DNA of 64,000 bases from Candidatus Thiodiazotropha endoloripes (GCF_001708965.1 NZ_LVJW01000003.1:1898989-1962988), one strand, 5' to 3'; positions 37,175-47,763 are shown, counted from the first letter of the stretch. Notes: generated by a model from the letters alone, not told the origin. A program made the numbers and translations.

Positions 37175-38314
37175 TTAACCGCCAACCATCGCCAGCAGAA
37201 TACCGGCAGCTACCGCAGAACCGATCACACCCGCCACATTCGGCCCCATGGCGTGCATCAGCAGAAAATTGTGGTGATTGGTCTCCAGTCCCACCTTGTT
37301 GACCACCCGGGCCGCCATCGGCACTGCTGACACCCCGGCTGCGCCAATCAGCGGATTGACCTTGCCCCCTGTGACCCGATGCATGATTTTACCCATGATC
37401 ACACCGGTCGCCGTGCCAATACAGAAGGCAAAGGCGCCCAGCGTAAGGATACCCAGGGTATCGATGGTCAGAAACTTGTCTGCAGAGAGTTTGGAGCCAA
37501 CCGCCAAACCAAGGAAAATCGTCACAATATTGATGATCTCGTTCTGTGCCGCATGACTGAGTCGCTCCACCACACCGCTTTCACGGAGCAGATTGCCGAA
37601 GGTCAGCATACCGATCAACGGTGCTGCGGAGGGTAGAAAGATGATACATAACAGTAGCACCGCGAAGGGAAACAGCACCTTCTCCAGCTTGTTTACGTGC
37701 CTCAACTGCTGCATTTCCACATTGCGCTCCGCCTCGGTTGTCAGCAAGCGCATGATTGGCGGCTGGATAATCGGTACCAGTGCCATATAGGAGTAGGCCG
37801 CCACCGCAATCGCACCCAACAGGTCAGGTGCCAACCTGGAAGCGAGAAAAATCGCTGTCGGTCCATCCGCGCCACCGATGATCGCAATCGCTGAAGCTTC
37901 AGCCAGGGTAAAATCGAAACCCGGAACAAAATTCAGTGCCAATGCACCCAGCAGGGTGACGAAAATACCGAACTGAGCGGCAGCTCCCAGTAACAGGGTC
38001 CACGGCATGGCAATCAGCGCACCGAAATCGGTAAGCGCGCCGACCCCCATAAAGATCAGTAGTGGAAAGACGCCGGTCTCTATCCCCACACTGTAGATAA
38101 GGCCCAGCAGGCCATCACTACCGCCGATCCCGGCCAGCGGGATATTACTCAGAATGGCACCGAATCCGATCGGCAACAGCAGCAGCGGTTCGAACTTTTT
38201 CACCACAGCCAGGTAGATCAATGCACAGCCAACGCCCATCATCAGGACCTGGCCCCACTCCAGATTCGCCAGACCAGTCGACTGCCATAGCGGTTCTAAG
38301 CCTATTTCAACCAT
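37175..38314 (-). CDS. oadB: Na+-translocating oxaloacetate decarboxylase, beta subunit
   Basis: The protein has 379 aa with about nine to eleven membrane segments. Family marks include [40 protein letters not shown], with the conserved Asp in the GGADGP turn, and the C-terminal [21 protein letters not shown]. The beta subunit decarboxylates carboxybiotin and pumps Na+ out of the cell. It begins one base after the oadA stop. Confidence 0.94.
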   Translation of the reverse strand: MVEIGLEPLWQSTGLANLEWGQVLMMGVGCALIYLAVVKKFEPLLLLPIGFGAILSNIPLAGIGGSDGLLGLIYSVGIETGVFPLLIFMGVGALTDFGALIAMPWTLLLGAAAQFGIFVTLLGALALNFVPGFDFTLAEASAIAIIGGADGPTAIFLASRLAPDLLGAIAVAAYSYMALVPIIQPPIMRLLTTEAERNVEMQQLRHVNKLEKVLFPFAVLLLCIIFLPSAAPLIGMLTFGNLLRESGVVERLSHAAQNEIINIVTIFLGLAVGSKLSADKFLTIDTLGILTLGAFAFCIGTATGVIMGKIMHRVTGGKVNPLIGAAGVSAVPMAARVVNKVGLETNHHNFLLMHAMGPNVAGVIGSAVAAGILLAMVGG

Positions 38315-38315
38315 A

Positions 38316-40118
38316 TCAGGAAAGACTCAACAGTGGGGTTCCAACCTGTACGGCATCACCCTCTTTAACCAGGACCTGAGACACCGTACCAGCTGAATTG
38401 GCGCGTACTTCTGTCTCCATCTTCATCGCCTCCAGCACCATCACAACGTCGCCGGCCGCTACCTGCTGACCAGCGGACACCTTGATGGCGTGGATATTTC
38501 CAGACAATGGTGCGGCAATCTCCGTACCACCAGCTGGCGCCGGGGCTGCGGTAGGTGCCGCAGCGGCCGGTGCCGCCGGGGCCACATCAGTAACCGCACC
38601 TGCGGGAGATACCTTGACGTTGTAGGTCACCCCATTGACCTCCACCTGATAGGCTTCGGGCCCACCAGCCGGTGCCGCAGCAGGTGCGGCTGCAGGTGCA
38701 GTACTCGCCGTATCTGCTTCTGTGCCCGGCACAGGCTCAAAGGCATCCGGATTGTCTCTGTTCTTGAGAAACTTCAGGCCAACCTGGGGAAAGAGTGCAT
38801 AGATAAGTACATCATCGACTTCATCTTTTGCCACTTTGATTCCGTGCTCATCGACCAGACCACGGAATTCCGCGGTCAATTTATCCATCTCGGCATCGAT
38901 CAGGTCAGCCGGACGGCAGGTAATGGCCTCTTCACCGGCTTTCAGAACCCTGGACTGAAGCTCAGCATTGACCGGTGCCGGTGTCGCACCATACTCACCT
39001 TTCAAAACACCTTCCGTCTCTTTGGCGATGCTCTTATAGCGCTCACCCATCAGCACGTTGATAACGGCTTGGGTGCCTACAATCTGGGAAGTTGGGGTAA
39101 CCAGTGGAATGTAGCCCAGATCCTTACGCACTTTCGGAATCTCGTCCAGTACATCATCAAGCTTGTCGGTAGCACCCTGCTCTCTGAGCTGATTCTCCAT
39201 GTTGGTCAGCATGCCACCCGGCACCTGAGCGACCAGAATCCGGGAGTCCACACCCTTCAGGGAACCTTCGAACTTGGCATATTTCTTACGTACTTCGCGG
39301 AAATAAGCGGCAATCTCTTCCAGCAGGTTGAGATCCAATCCGGTATCCCGATCGCTCTCCTTGAGAATAGCTACAACGGACTCTGTGGCAGAGTGGCCAT
39401 AGGTCATACTCATGGAGGAGATTGAGGCATCCATCATATCAACACCCGCTTCGGCGCATTTTACAGCGGTTGCCATACTCATCCCTGTGGTTGCATGGCT
39501 ATGCATCGCGATCGGTATCGAAATGCTCTCTTTCAGACGGGTGACCAGATCATAACCGGTGTAGGGATTCAACAGCCCTGCCATGTCCTTGATGCAGATT
39601 GAGTGGCAGCCCATATCTTCCATGCTTTTACACATGTCCAACCAGTAATCCATATTATGAACCGGGCTTACGGTATAGGACATGGTGCCCTGTGCATGCT
39701 TATCGACTTTCAATGTCGCTTTGACCGCAGTCTCCAGGTTACGCAGATCATTCATCGCGTCGAAAATACGGAACACATCAACGCCGTTAGTCGCCGCCCT
39801 TTCGACAAATTTATCCACCACATCATCTGCATAATGCCGATATCCCAGGATGTTCTGGCCGCGAAACAGCATCTGCATCGGCGTATTCGGCATGGCCGAT
39901 TTCAGGATTCGGATACGATCCCAGGGATCTTCACCAAGGAATCGGATACAGGCGTCGAAAGTTGCCCCGCCCCAGGTTTCCAATGACCAGAAGCCAACTT
40001 TATCCAGCTTTTCTGCAATTGGAAGCATATCGTCGATACGCATTCTGGTCGCAAACAGAGACTGATGCGCATCTCTCAACACAACTTCTGTTATTCCTAG
40101 TGGTTTCTTTTCGCTCAT
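38316..40118 (-). CDS. oadA: Oxaloacetate decarboxylase, alpha subunit (biotin protein)
   Basis: The protein has 600 aa. The carboxyltransferase domain (about 5-460) begins with [14 protein letters not shown] and contains MHSHATTGM for metal binding. An Ala/Pro-rich linker (about 480-525) joins a biotinyl domain; biotin would sit on K566 in LEAMKMETE. It moves the carboxyl group of oxaloacetate to biotin. With oadB and oadG it forms a membrane Na+ pump. Confidence 0.95.
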   Translation of the reverse strand: MSEKKPLGITEVVLRDAHQSLFATRMRIDDMLPIAEKLDKVGFWSLETWGGATFDACIRFLGEDPWDRIRILKSAMPNTPMQMLFRGQNILGYRHYADDVVDKFVERAATNGVDVFRIFDAMNDLRNLETAVKATLKVDKHAQGTMSYTVSPVHNMDYWLDMCKSMEDMGCHSICIKDMAGLLNPYTGYDLVTRLKESISIPIAMHSHATTGMSMATAVKCAEAGVDMMDASISSMSMTYGHSATESVVAILKESDRDTGLDLNLLEEIAAYFREVRKKYAKFEGSLKGVDSRILVAQVPGGMLTNMENQLREQGATDKLDDVLDEIPKVRKDLGYIPLVTPTSQIVGTQAVINVLMGERYKSIAKETEGVLKGEYGATPAPVNAELQSRVLKAGEEAITCRPADLIDAEMDKLTAEFRGLVDEHGIKVAKDEVDDVLIYALFPQVGLKFLKNRDNPDAFEPVPGTEADTASTAPAAAPAAAPAGGPEAYQVEVNGVTYNVKVSPAGAVTDVAPAAPAAAAPTAAPAPAGGTEIAAPLSGNIHAIKVSAGQQVAAGDVVMVLEAMKMETEVRANSAGTVSQVLVKEGDAVQVGTPLLSLS

Positions 40119-40186
40119 AAGCTAGCCGCCGTTGTTAATAAAACAGCCTGGTATCAGGTGTTACAAAAATAATGAAAAAGTCAGAC

Positions 40187-40447
40187 TCAATGACGAATCG
40201 AACGATATTGGTTAATTGCCACCGATATTACGGCAACCAGGTCGCCACGCATAGCGGCCTGTTCCTGGCCTGCCACTACTGGCGCATTGGCATGTGTATC
40301 AACTATCCTTTGTCTCTCCATCACAGCCATAGCAAGTTTTGACATCCCCTTCATGGCAAAAACCAGCACAAGAAGGAAAGTGAAAACTATCCCCATTCCA
40401 AGGAGCATCAGGTTGACGCCTGACAGCAACAAGTCTTCAATTGGCAT
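40187..40447 (-). CDS. oadG: Oxaloacetate decarboxylase, gamma subunit
   Basis: The protein has 86 aa with one membrane helix (about residues 10-32, LMLLGMGIVFTFLLVLVFAM), followed by a short soluble tail that ends VAVISVAINQYRSIRH. OadG helps assemble the complex. It is the first gene of the oad operon, divergent from maf with 266 bases between. Confidence 0.85.
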   Translation of the reverse strand: MPIEDLLLSGVNLMLLGMGIVFTFLLVLVFAMKGMSKLAMAVMERQRIVDTHANAPVVAGQEQAAMRGDLVAVISVAINQYRSIRH

Positions 40448-40713
40448 TGGATATTTTTACTCGTTGGTGGTTATTTTTGTCTTTCTACGTTGGGTGAAGA
40501 CATGTTGTCAAGCAACATGTGTATTAGCAATATCGATTAACTCTTTGTTTTTATATAGATAATACTCCATTTATTTAGAATATATATATTCAGTATTAAG
40601 CCCATCAATCGATTCTATACCTTCGTGAGGCTGCATGGCGAGAATTTTTCAATCCGCTACCCGCCTGTCTGGTAAAATGGGCGAAATTTGTTCCCGAAAA
40701 CCCATGAACCAGT

Positions 40714-41322
40714 ATGACCCAGGTAACCCAGTCTGATCATTTACCGCTTGTATTAGCTTCAAGCTCCCCATTCAGAAGAGAACTGCTGAGCCGACTTGGC
40801 TTGGAATTCAGCACATCTTCACCCGACGTGGATGAGTCCAGGCTGAAAGATGAGTCGGCAGAAGCGCTCGTGCTGAGGCTGTCCCAACAGAAAGCCATGG
40901 CGGTTGCAGAGAGCCACCCCGAGGCGCTGATCATCGGTTCGGATCAGGTTGCCACGGTGGACGGGGAGATTCTGGGTAAACCCGGCAATCATGAAAAGGC
41001 GATCGAACAGTTACTCAACGCCTCGGGCAAGAAGGTTACTTTTTACACCGGACTTACTCTCCATAACAGTAAAACCGGGCGGAACCAAACCTGTTGTGAG
41101 CCATTTCATGTCCAATTCAGAACACTGAATCGATCCGAGATCGAAAACTATCTGTTAAAGGAACAGCCTTACAATTGTGCCGGTTCTTTCAAATCAGAAG
41201 GGCTCGGAATCAGCCTGTTTGAATATATGGAGGGAGCCGATCCGAACGCTTTGATTGGCCTGCCGTTGATTCGACTGAACACCATGCTCCGACAGGAAGG
41301 TGTGGATATTCTGGCGCAATGA
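40714..41322 (+). CDS. Maf family nucleotide pyrophosphatase (YceF type)
   Basis: The protein has 202 aa: LASSSPFRRELLSRLGL at the start, IIGSDQVATVDGEILGKPG, YNCAGSFKSEGLG and ALIGLPLIRLN at the end. These fit the YceF branch (7-methyl-GTP pyrophosphatase) better than the YhdE branch. In E. coli yceF is directly divergent from yceD; here the oad operon lies between them. Confidence 0.9.
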   Translation: MTQVTQSDHLPLVLASSSPFRRELLSRLGLEFSTSSPDVDESRLKDESAEALVLRLSQQKAMAVAESHPEALIIGSDQVATVDGEILGKPGNHEKAIEQLLNASGKKVTFYTGLTLHNSKTGRNQTCCEPFHVQFRTLNRSEIENYLLKEQPYNCAGSFKSEGLGISLFEYMEGADPNALIGLPLIRLNTMLRQEGVDILAQ

Positions 41323-41434
41323 GTGCTCTCGATAGACTGAGACAGATTGATCGATCAGTGGAGACCGGGGCTCAAGTGGCGAGCGACAGACAGGGATGAA
41401 GTTTGATTCCCAGATCGATAAGATTAACCCGACA

Positions 41435-41476
41435 CTAGGACCTGTTAACACCAATCCAATAGGCCCTAAAACAATG
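41435..41476. repeat. Dispersed repeat, copy 1 (CTGTTAACAC family)
   Basis: This 42-base element matches the one at 47275-47316 at all but about six positions. It contains GTTAAC and imperfect outer arms CTAGGACCT/AGGCCCTAA. The stop codon of the HDOD gene lies inside it, so the gene end was probably shaped by the insertion. Confidence 0.65.
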
Positions 41477-42377
41477 TATCCTCAATTTTTTTGGTGTCGG
41501 CATCAAGGTCACTGCCGTTTTCACCATGCTCCAGTCTGGCAAACGCTTTGATGGTGGATCGATCCACCGATGCCATATAGTGATCCGTGCCCTCATGAGC
41601 CAGAATATTTGCAACCTGAACAATGTCCACATAATCGACAGGCACATCATCACCCGGATCCCGGCTCAAATCCTCATGATGGGCTGCCACTTCGATGATC
41701 GCCTCATCGAATTTCCATAGCTTCAAGATACTGCCTCCTATATGGGGATGCAGCTTTCGCAGAACCTTGTCGAGAAACTCCGGATTATCTATTAACTCTT
41801 TGTATTTACATGCTTTAATTAGTAGCGGTATATGCCCAATGTCATGCACCAACCCTGCCACCAGCGCAACGTCCGGGTCCAGTCCTGGCTGGGTTTTTGC
41901 TAACATCGCCGCTTGAGCCCCCACTTTGACAGAGTGATTCCAGAGCCTATCCATTCGCCGTTCAATCTCTTTGACCGAGGTTCGGAATACCTCTTTCATG
42001 GAGACGGCATAGACGGCATTTTTCACCCGCTGAAAACCGATCCGGGTAATTGCAGGTTTGATGGTGGCGATCTTGTTCATGCCCCGGTAGAGAGGACTAT
42101 TGGCATAGCGGATGAGCCGGGCGGTCAAAGAGGCATCCCGTGAAATCACTCTCTGCAGATCGGATGCAGAGCTATCCACATCATTAATGATAATCAACGC
42201 TTCCAGCGCCAAAGCCGGAAGGGTTGGCAGATAGATATTGTTGGCAAGCAGATCCTCTTTTACCGAGTCGACAAAAGCCTTGGTTGTCGCAGATTCAAGT
42301 TGCTTCTGCTCACGCTCCTGTTCGGTCTCGGTATCTACCCGCTCACCATCTGCAAGTGTAAAAACCGATTTTGTCAT
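41466..42377 (-). CDS. HDOD domain protein
   Basis: The protein has 303 aa. An HDOD region (about 55-250) shows LPTLPALALEALIIINDVDSS, ITRIGFQRVKNAVYA, VALVAGLVHDIGHIPLL and HHEDL. HDOD is a degenerate HD-type domain used in signalling proteins; here HDIGH is kept, so residual metal binding is possible. No partner domain is present. The last codons fall in a dispersed repeat. Confidence 0.85.
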   Translation of the reverse strand: MTKSVFTLADGERVDTETEQEREQKQLESATTKAFVDSVKEDLLANNIYLPTLPALALEALIIINDVDSSASDLQRVISRDASLTARLIRYANSPLYRGMNKIATIKPAITRIGFQRVKNAVYAVSMKEVFRTSVKEIERRMDRLWNHSVKVGAQAAMLAKTQPGLDPDVALVAGLVHDIGHIPLLIKACKYKELIDNPEFLDKVLRKLHPHIGGSILKLWKFDEAIIEVAAHHEDLSRDPGDDVPVDYVDIVQVANILAHEGTDHYMASVDRSTIKAFARLEHGENGSDLDADTKKIEDTLF

Positions 42378-43110
42378 CCGATTGCTGCCAGCCTATTTTG
42401 TCTCATTGTAGATCTATTCATACCGTGACCAAATCTCTGTTTACAGCTCGTATGCACTCCAGCCAGGTCAAACCGTCGATCACTAAACATTATAAAAATC
42501 TGTTACTAATAACACTATTAAAATATTTTACTTTAACTGCTGACTAATTCCGTACAATCAAGCCAAAGCAGGTTATCTGCTATCCATTGGGATTACCCAA
42601 AGACCAAAGCAAAAATCACCTGCAGAAGATATCGGCAAGAAGTCCCGGTTTCTCCAGTTTCTGAATCATTTCAAGCTAGTTGAGTGGTTGCTATGCGTCA
42701 AGCATCACACAATTATCCATTTAATTGCCAACAACGCAGCATGGAAGATATCTGATGGGGCTCTTGAGTCTGAATACCTCATAATTAAACGGGCCAATTT
42801 TTTTAAATCTTTCACAAAAAATAAATGTTTTGTTGCCGATAATAGTACGCACTGATGAGTTGCGGCCTATATCCAACCCGGAACCACTTAAATCCATTGC
42901 CCCTGCGCTGATCCTGACCGACCTGGAAACGCACTTATTTGATTATTAGTGATTTGTCTCTCATTTTTCGCTTCCCATCTATTACATAACTAAAGTATTA
43001 ATGCTTTTTATTTCAGGAAGTTAAGTCTGTTTTTCAGAATATTATTTAACAATTGGTCATTCAAGTTTTAGCACTATGAGACGACTTTATGTGTAGGCTA
43101 AACAATAAAC
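42378..43110. other. Long AT-rich divergent intergenic region
   Basis: This gap of 733 bases lies between the divergent HDOD and REC/GGDEF-like genes and is AT-rich, with many T- and A-runs. I see no supported gene, RNA or strong hairpin. It must contain the promoters of both neighbours. Confidence 0.5.
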
Positions 43111-45576
43111 ATGTCTAACGATCAAGACTTTGACGGTATGGCAGAACAAGCACTCAATCGCTTTACTCAGCATACTGGTGATAAGCCGGTAGTTCTTATT
43201 GCAGACGATTCTCGGGTTGTGCGGGTATCGCTGAGGAATATTCTTAACGAAACCTGTCAACTTATTGAAGTTGAGGATGGGGAGCAGGCGTGGCAGGTCA
43301 TATGCCAAACTCCATCAATCGATTTGGTTTTCAGCGACCTCTCCATGCCGAAGATAGACGGTCGCAAACTCTTAACCAATATCAGAAATTCCACGACTGG
43401 ACGAATATCCAACCTACCGTTCATCGTTGTTACCGGCAATGAGGTGACGGAAGGTATCGCTGAAGAGCTTGAGAAACTTGGTGCATCGGGAATGGTGAGC
43501 AAGCCGTTTGATCCAACATTGATCCGGCAGTTCGTTGAAGAGTTAGCTGAAGAGACTGAGCAAGAGCTCTCCGTAGAAGTACAGGACGCCAATGCACAGA
43601 GTGACTTTCTCGACAATACCACCGATAAAACAGAATTTCTGGAGATTGCCAGCCGGGAACTCTCATTTGCGATTCGCAACAAGAATGAGCTTGCTTTGGC
43701 GCTGATAAAAGTGGATCAGTTCAGCAGCATTATGGACCACTACAGCGAAGCGGCGATCGAACATATCCTGCTGGCACTGAAGGAGATCATTGAGAAACAC
43801 ATCCATCCTGATGACACCCTGGGCTATTTCGGGGAGGGGTGCTTTTCCATTCTACGTCCTGCCTCGAATGCCATAGGAACAAAATACCTGAGCCGCAGAA
43901 TTCTGGAAGATCTCACCTCAAAACAGTTTTATCTTGGTGAAGCGGATGAAAGCGTTACGGCGAGTATTGGCATATCAGCACCGGATATTAAACCGGGGAT
44001 CCGCCTGCAGGATCTGATAAAACTTGCAGAAGGACGCCTCAAAGCCGCGTTTGAGAATGGTGGCGACAAAGTTGTCGATAAAGGTAACGAAAATCTGACT
44101 CCGGTCTCCATGCACGACAGCATGGAGATATCCAACGTCATATCCAATACACAGCCCAGCTCCCCCCATGTAGTGAGCAAAGGCTCCTCCGAGATCAACC
44201 GGTTGGCGGCGGAACAGGTTGCGGAAATCAAGGCCAAGTACACGAATCAAGCGAAAGATTTCGAGGCACAGGCAGGACAGATTTCTGAATACAAGCGAGC
44301 TCTGGAGGATTTGACCACTGAAAACAGATCGCTAATCGAAGATGTCAAACATTGGAAAAATGAATCCGCCGAAGCTGAACACCTGCGCCGGCAACTGTTT
44401 GAAGTTGAAAGCCAGTTCCAACAGTTGAAACTCAAGTTTGGCGAAGTGCAAAAGGACAATAATGAGCTGGCACACCGCGCCGAGACCACTGAAAGAGAGA
44501 ACCGACGACTGATTGATGAAGAGGAAGAGAGAACGGCTTCTTTGAGACAGTCGCACCAACTGATCGAAGGTGAGAATAAGCGTCTTGAGAATCAGATCAG
44601 CGATCTCAAAAGCCGAGCAGAGAAAGCAGAACTCGAAAGCCTGAAATCGAATCAGCTGGTAACCAGCCTGAGGGATAACAGCAATCTGCTTAAGATGCAG
44701 GTTGATCAGCTGCAACAGGAAGTCAACGAACTGCGGGAAAAACAGTATCAGCAACCTAAAGCTGTCGAAAAAAGAAACAGCACTCTAGTCGATGAATCAA
44801 ATTCGGAGTTGAAAACAGACACCGATCTCCTGGAAGAGCTGTACAAGCCGGAATTGGCTCTGTCACCTACTCCGCAGCCGCAGCCGCAGCCGCAGCCGCA
44901 ACAACAAATCAAACCGGTCAAAGAGAGTAAAACCGACTCGGTTCATCTGTTTCCAGATAAAGAGCAGGTCGATCTGAAACAGAAGCAGGTAAAAGGAAGC
45001 AGGATTCCACCGTTTCGGGTAGAAGCTGAACCGATGTTCTTCAAAAATGGCTTCAACCCCTCCTCATTCACCATTGCCAGCTTGATCATGCTAGCCATCG
45101 TCGTAATTGGCGGCATCTATCTCTACACGGTAATGAGTGCACCTACCTATGATCCAGTATCTGACACAAATCAGGTAGCGCTGCCGAGTAGTTCTCCCAA
45201 TCAAGGTGCAGCAGCCCTGCCGACCAAAGAGGTCGTAGTAGAGCAAACCAAAAGTAACAGTAGTCGTAGGACAGTCCCATCAGTCAACAGTGCCGGACAT
45301 CAGCAAGCGGCCCCCGTCACCAGAGCGCCGAGCATTTCTGAGGAGCTGAGGCTTGAAAAAGAGCTGACTTTACGTCAGATGGCTGAGGAAGAGTTCAACC
45401 GAAGTCTGGTCAACACCACGACAGCCGAACCAGTTTTTTTCGATCCGCCCGAAACAGTTTCCACCGACTATGAATTTCAATCGGAAGCAGTCAACGAATC
45501 AGTTCCCTTATTACCCGAATTTGAAGCAGAGACCAATTCTGAGGATCTCGATCCTGCCACCGAAAGCCACAACTAA
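43111..45576 (+). CDS. Receiver-degenerate GGDEF-coiled-coil membrane protein
   Basis: The protein has 821 aa in an unusual order. A complete receiver domain (about 26-145) has D32/D33, phospho-acceptor D76, T108 and K131. A GGDEF-like fold follows (about 175-345), but the active motif is GEGCF (241-245), so it should not make c-di-GMP. A long coiled coil (about 370-550) and a PQ repeat from CCGCAG triplet pairs (about 588-597) precede one membrane helix (about 651-674) and a ~145-residue Pro/Glu-rich tail, likely periplasmic. A receiver in the cytoplasm tied to a tail across the membrane suggests phospho-signal control of an envelope process. No kinase gene is adjacent. Confidence 0.8.
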   Translation: MSNDQDFDGMAEQALNRFTQHTGDKPVVLIADDSRVVRVSLRNILNETCQLIEVEDGEQAWQVICQTPSIDLVFSDLSMPKIDGRKLLTNIRNSTTGRISNLPFIVVTGNEVTEGIAEELEKLGASGMVSKPFDPTLIRQFVEELAEETEQELSVEVQDANAQSDFLDNTTDKTEFLEIASRELSFAIRNKNELALALIKVDQFSSIMDHYSEAAIEHILLALKEIIEKHIHPDDTLGYFGEGCFSILRPASNAIGTKYLSRRILEDLTSKQFYLGEADESVTASIGISAPDIKPGIRLQDLIKLAEGRLKAAFENGGDKVVDKGNENLTPVSMHDSMEISNVISNTQPSSPHVVSKGSSEINRLAAEQVAEIKAKYTNQAKDFEAQAGQISEYKRALEDLTTENRSLIEDVKHWKNESAEAEHLRRQLFEVESQFQQLKLKFGEVQKDNNELAHRAETTERENRRLIDEEEERTASLRQSHQLIEGENKRLENQISDLKSRAEKAELESLKSNQLVTSLRDNSNLLKMQVDQLQQEVNELREKQYQQPKAVEKRNSTLVDESNSELKTDTDLLEELYKPELALSPTPQPQPQPQPQQQIKPVKESKTDSVHLFPDKEQVDLKQKQVKGSRIPPFRVEAEPMFFKNGFNPSSFTIASLIMLAIVVIGGIYLYTVMSAPTYDPVSDTNQVALPSSSPNQGAAALPTKEVVVEQTKSNSSRRTVPSVNSAGHQQAAPVTRAPSISEELRLEKELTLRQMAEEEFNRSLVNTTTAEPVFFDPPETVSTDYEFQSEAVNESVPLLPEFEAETNSEDLDPATESHN

Positions 45577-45717
45577 GGCATCAATCAACAATCCCTCTGG
45601 GCTCTCCATAGCCAGCTGATATATGACTCACTTCTCACGCTCAGCAGCCATAACCATTGTGCGCCGCTCTTCTGCTATGGCATTGAGATCTGAATTCTCC
45701 GCAAAACAGATCAGGAT

Positions 45718-46248
45718 TTAATTTTCACTCAGACCACTAGTCCGCTGCTGAAAGATACTGGCATGCAGAGGCCAACCCGACTCATCAATCACGAAAACGG
45801 TCCATTTTCCCTCTTCCCCAGGGTTGAGGCTCTTGATTGAATAGGCCCGCCAGCGGGGGCCACCGACTTGAATATTGACCTCGCTGATCACTTCCCCTTC
45901 AAATTCCCATCTGTGAACGACTGTACGACCCTGAAGATTTCTAAGATCGGTAAAAAATGAGACTTCCGTGGCATTCTCATCCAGGCTGACTACCTGATCC
46001 ACTGGCTCTCTGTCAATCACAGCGGTGGTGAACACAGCCCGGGCGACATAAGCATCGGGTACGGGAGACTCTTCAATACCTTGTGAATCCAATAGCTCCT
46101 GTGCTTCCGCTTCAACCTCCTCCGAGGTCACGCTTTCTTGTGGTGGATCCATCGCATCCTGTGACCACAGTGATGACTGTATGGAGATCAGCAAGATGGC
46201 CAACCAGGCCTGTTTCACAAGCCTAAATCCATGAAGTTTTTTTAGCAT
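45718..46248 (-). CDS. DUF2914 domain periplasmic protein
   Basis: The protein has 176 aa from the ATG at 46248, chosen for its GGAGG site five bases upstream. It has a signal peptide (about 1-24) and, after an acidic linker, a DUF2914 region: VARAVFTTAVIDREPVDQV, VVHRWEFEGEV and GKWTVFVIDESGWPL. The domain's role is unknown. It is convergent with the receiver/coiled-coil gene and follows the YugP-like gene. Confidence 0.78.
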   Translation of the reverse strand: MLKKLHGFRLVKQAWLAILLISIQSSLWSQDAMDPPQESVTSEEVEAEAQELLDSQGIEESPVPDAYVARAVFTTAVIDREPVDQVVSLDENATEVSFFTDLRNLQGRTVVHRWEFEGEVISEVNIQVGGPRWRAYSIKSLNPGEEGKWTVFVIDESGWPLHASIFQQRTSGLSEN

Positions 46249-46319
46249 TGACACCTCCGACATGCTGTTATTGAAAAATTGAAACAGAAATCCCTGACAG
46301 GCGCCAGTTTTTGTCCCGG

Positions 46320-47003
46320 CTATCTTCGCAGAACTCGAATCCATTGCCAGAAATTCAATAAACCGGCCAGTGAGGCGGACAGATAGGTGAATGCTGCCGC
46401 CCGTAATATTTTTTCTGCCGCCGGGTATTGATCCGTTGTCAGATAACCATCCTTTAACAGAGGCATGGCTTTTTTAAAGCTTGCATCCAATTCAACCGGT
46501 AGGGTGAATAACTGTAACAGCACATTGGTCCCCATGATCAGAAATGCTGCCAGGGCGCTGATCATCCCGATTGCTGGCGCCCTGGAGATCACCGAGGCAA
46601 TGGGAGCCAGAAACAGCAGAAATGAACCCAGCCGTTGGGCAAATTGGGCAAACCGGGCCAGTCGGGTCCGCCAGCGAAACATCGGCTCATCCGCTGCATC
46701 CTGCAGCGCATGTCCCACTTCATGAGCTGCGGTCGTAATGGCAGTGAGCGATTTCCCGCTCATTCGCTCCTTGGAGAGCCTGACAGCTTTATCACCTGGA
46801 TCGTAGTGGTCCCCCAAATCAGTACTTTCAACACGCACATTCGTCAGGGAAAACCGATCCAACAGATGCCTTGCCAATTCACCGCCATTGCCGGGAAAGT
46901 TATCCTCTTCCTGCTGACTGTGCTTTTTCATGGTCCGATTGACCCACCATTGTGGACCAAGCAGGAGAAGCAGCAGCAGTGTCAAAATAAATACATAGTG
47001 CAT
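46320..47003 (-). CDS. YugP-like zinc metallopeptidase (membrane)
   Basis: The protein has 227 aa with an N-terminal membrane helix (LTLLLLLLLGPQWWV) and further helices in the C-terminal half. The zinc site is AAHEVGHALQDA. YugP/PF04298 peptidases are poorly characterised membrane proteases. The ATG at 47003 is preferred over a TTG four codons earlier. The segment VRVESTDLGDHYDPGDKAVRLS before the zinc motif is typical. Confidence 0.82.
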   Translation of the reverse strand: MHYVFILTLLLLLLLGPQWWVNRTMKKHSQQEEDNFPGNGGELARHLLDRFSLTNVRVESTDLGDHYDPGDKAVRLSKERMSGKSLTAITTAAHEVGHALQDAADEPMFRWRTRLARFAQFAQRLGSFLLFLAPIASVISRAPAIGMISALAAFLIMGTNVLLQLFTLPVELDASFKKAMPLLKDGYLTTDQYPAAEKILRAAAFTYLSASLAGLLNFWQWIRVLRR

Positions 47004-47080
47004 GCCTTGTATCAACCGATAGCCGTACTGAGTTGGTTTGGAATTGAGCAGTTATTAACCTGGCGACTCAAACTGACGGG

Positions 47081-47106
47081 CTATTATTCACCCGGCACCT
47101 TAATAG
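47081..47106. repeat. Dispersed repeat TTCACCCGGCACCTT, copy 1
   Basis: The core TTCACCCGGCACCTT plus RATAG is shared with 48590-48612. The ends CTATTA and TAATAG are inverted. Both copies lie shortly upstream of minus-strand genes, so they could carry promoter elements or be a mobile-repeat remnant. Confidence 0.5.
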
Positions 47107-47274
47107 TTATAACGTAACAGACGGTTCGCCTACTACTATGATGATCAGTGGCGGGAAAAGTTTGAGGGCACCGCTTGATTATTCAGAACTCTGACAGAGA
47201 TACGGAGATGTGGCCTTGCTGTATGGACTGGATGTTCGTAGGCAGCCAGCGGTGTTCATCCGCTCTGTCCTTAT

Positions 47275-47316
47275 CTAGGGCCTGTTAACACTGATCCAAT
47301 AGGCCCTAGAACAACG
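47275..47316. repeat. Dispersed repeat, copy 2 (CTGTTAACAC family)
   Basis: The arms CTAGGGCCT (47275-47283) and AGGCCCTAG (47301-47309) are perfectly inverted around a 17-base loop containing GTTAAC. It matches the copy at 41435-41476; only short cores remain at 48123-48140 and 53680-53695. Confidence 0.65.
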
Positions 47317-47347
47317 CCATAACCATGACTGATACATGGTTATGGCG
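47315..47347 (-). terminator. Perfect inverted repeat after the DUF4332 gene
   Basis: A 13-bp stem (CGCCATAACCATG and its complement) encloses a seven-base loop just past the stop of the DUF4332 gene. The flanks on the minus strand are TTGTTCT, a weak T-run. Its core CGCCATAAC/GTTATGGCGGAT recurs at 59656-59704, so it may be a repeat family that also serves as a terminator. Confidence 0.5.
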
Positions 47348-47358
47348 GATATTATCAG

Positions 47359-47763
47359 CTAGTAGGTTACTACTCTAGGAAGCTCTTTAGCTTCTGCCAC
47401 CCATTTCTCAACTGAGGAGAGACTGGGAGTAGCACGTACCAGATTCTTCGCTTCATTGACCTCAACCATTTTTGAATGCAGATTCTCAGGCTTTCTTTGT
47501 GCCAATTCAGGTACGGTATCCACACCCGCTGCTTCCAATAGATCGGAGTACTGTTCACCGATACCTTTGACCCTGAAAAGGTCGGCCATATTGACCCATC
47601 TGAGAATCAATTTGCCACTGATTCCGGTTGAATCCTCAAGTGTCTTACGTCCTTTTTTGGTACTCCCCTGCTCCAGCAAGGCTTCCAGGTTCTTGATATC
47701 AGCAGCTTCCAGTTTTGATGCGTAGGTTGCACCGATACCCTCGATTTCGACTAGCTTAGTCAT
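47359..47763 (-). CDS. DUF4332 (helix-hairpin-helix) protein
   Basis: The protein has 134 aa made of two helix-hairpin-helix-like units: IEGIGATYASKLEAADI and VKGIGEQYSDLLEAAGV. DUF4332 proteins resemble the DNA-binding HhH modules of topoisomerases and ligases, but their job is unknown. It is transcribed alone and ends near an inverted repeat. Confidence 0.82.
   Translation of the reverse strand: MTKLVEIEGIGATYASKLEAADIKNLEALLEQGSTKKGRKTLEDSTGISGKLILRWVNMADLFRVKGIGEQYSDLLEAAGVDTVPELAQRKPENLHSKMVEVNEAKNLVRATPSLSSVEKWVAEAKELPRVVTY

Noticed and set aside
38490..39425. Long open frame opposite oadA (311 codons)
   Set aside because: It is the antisense shadow of oadA, with no ribosome site or recognisable family.
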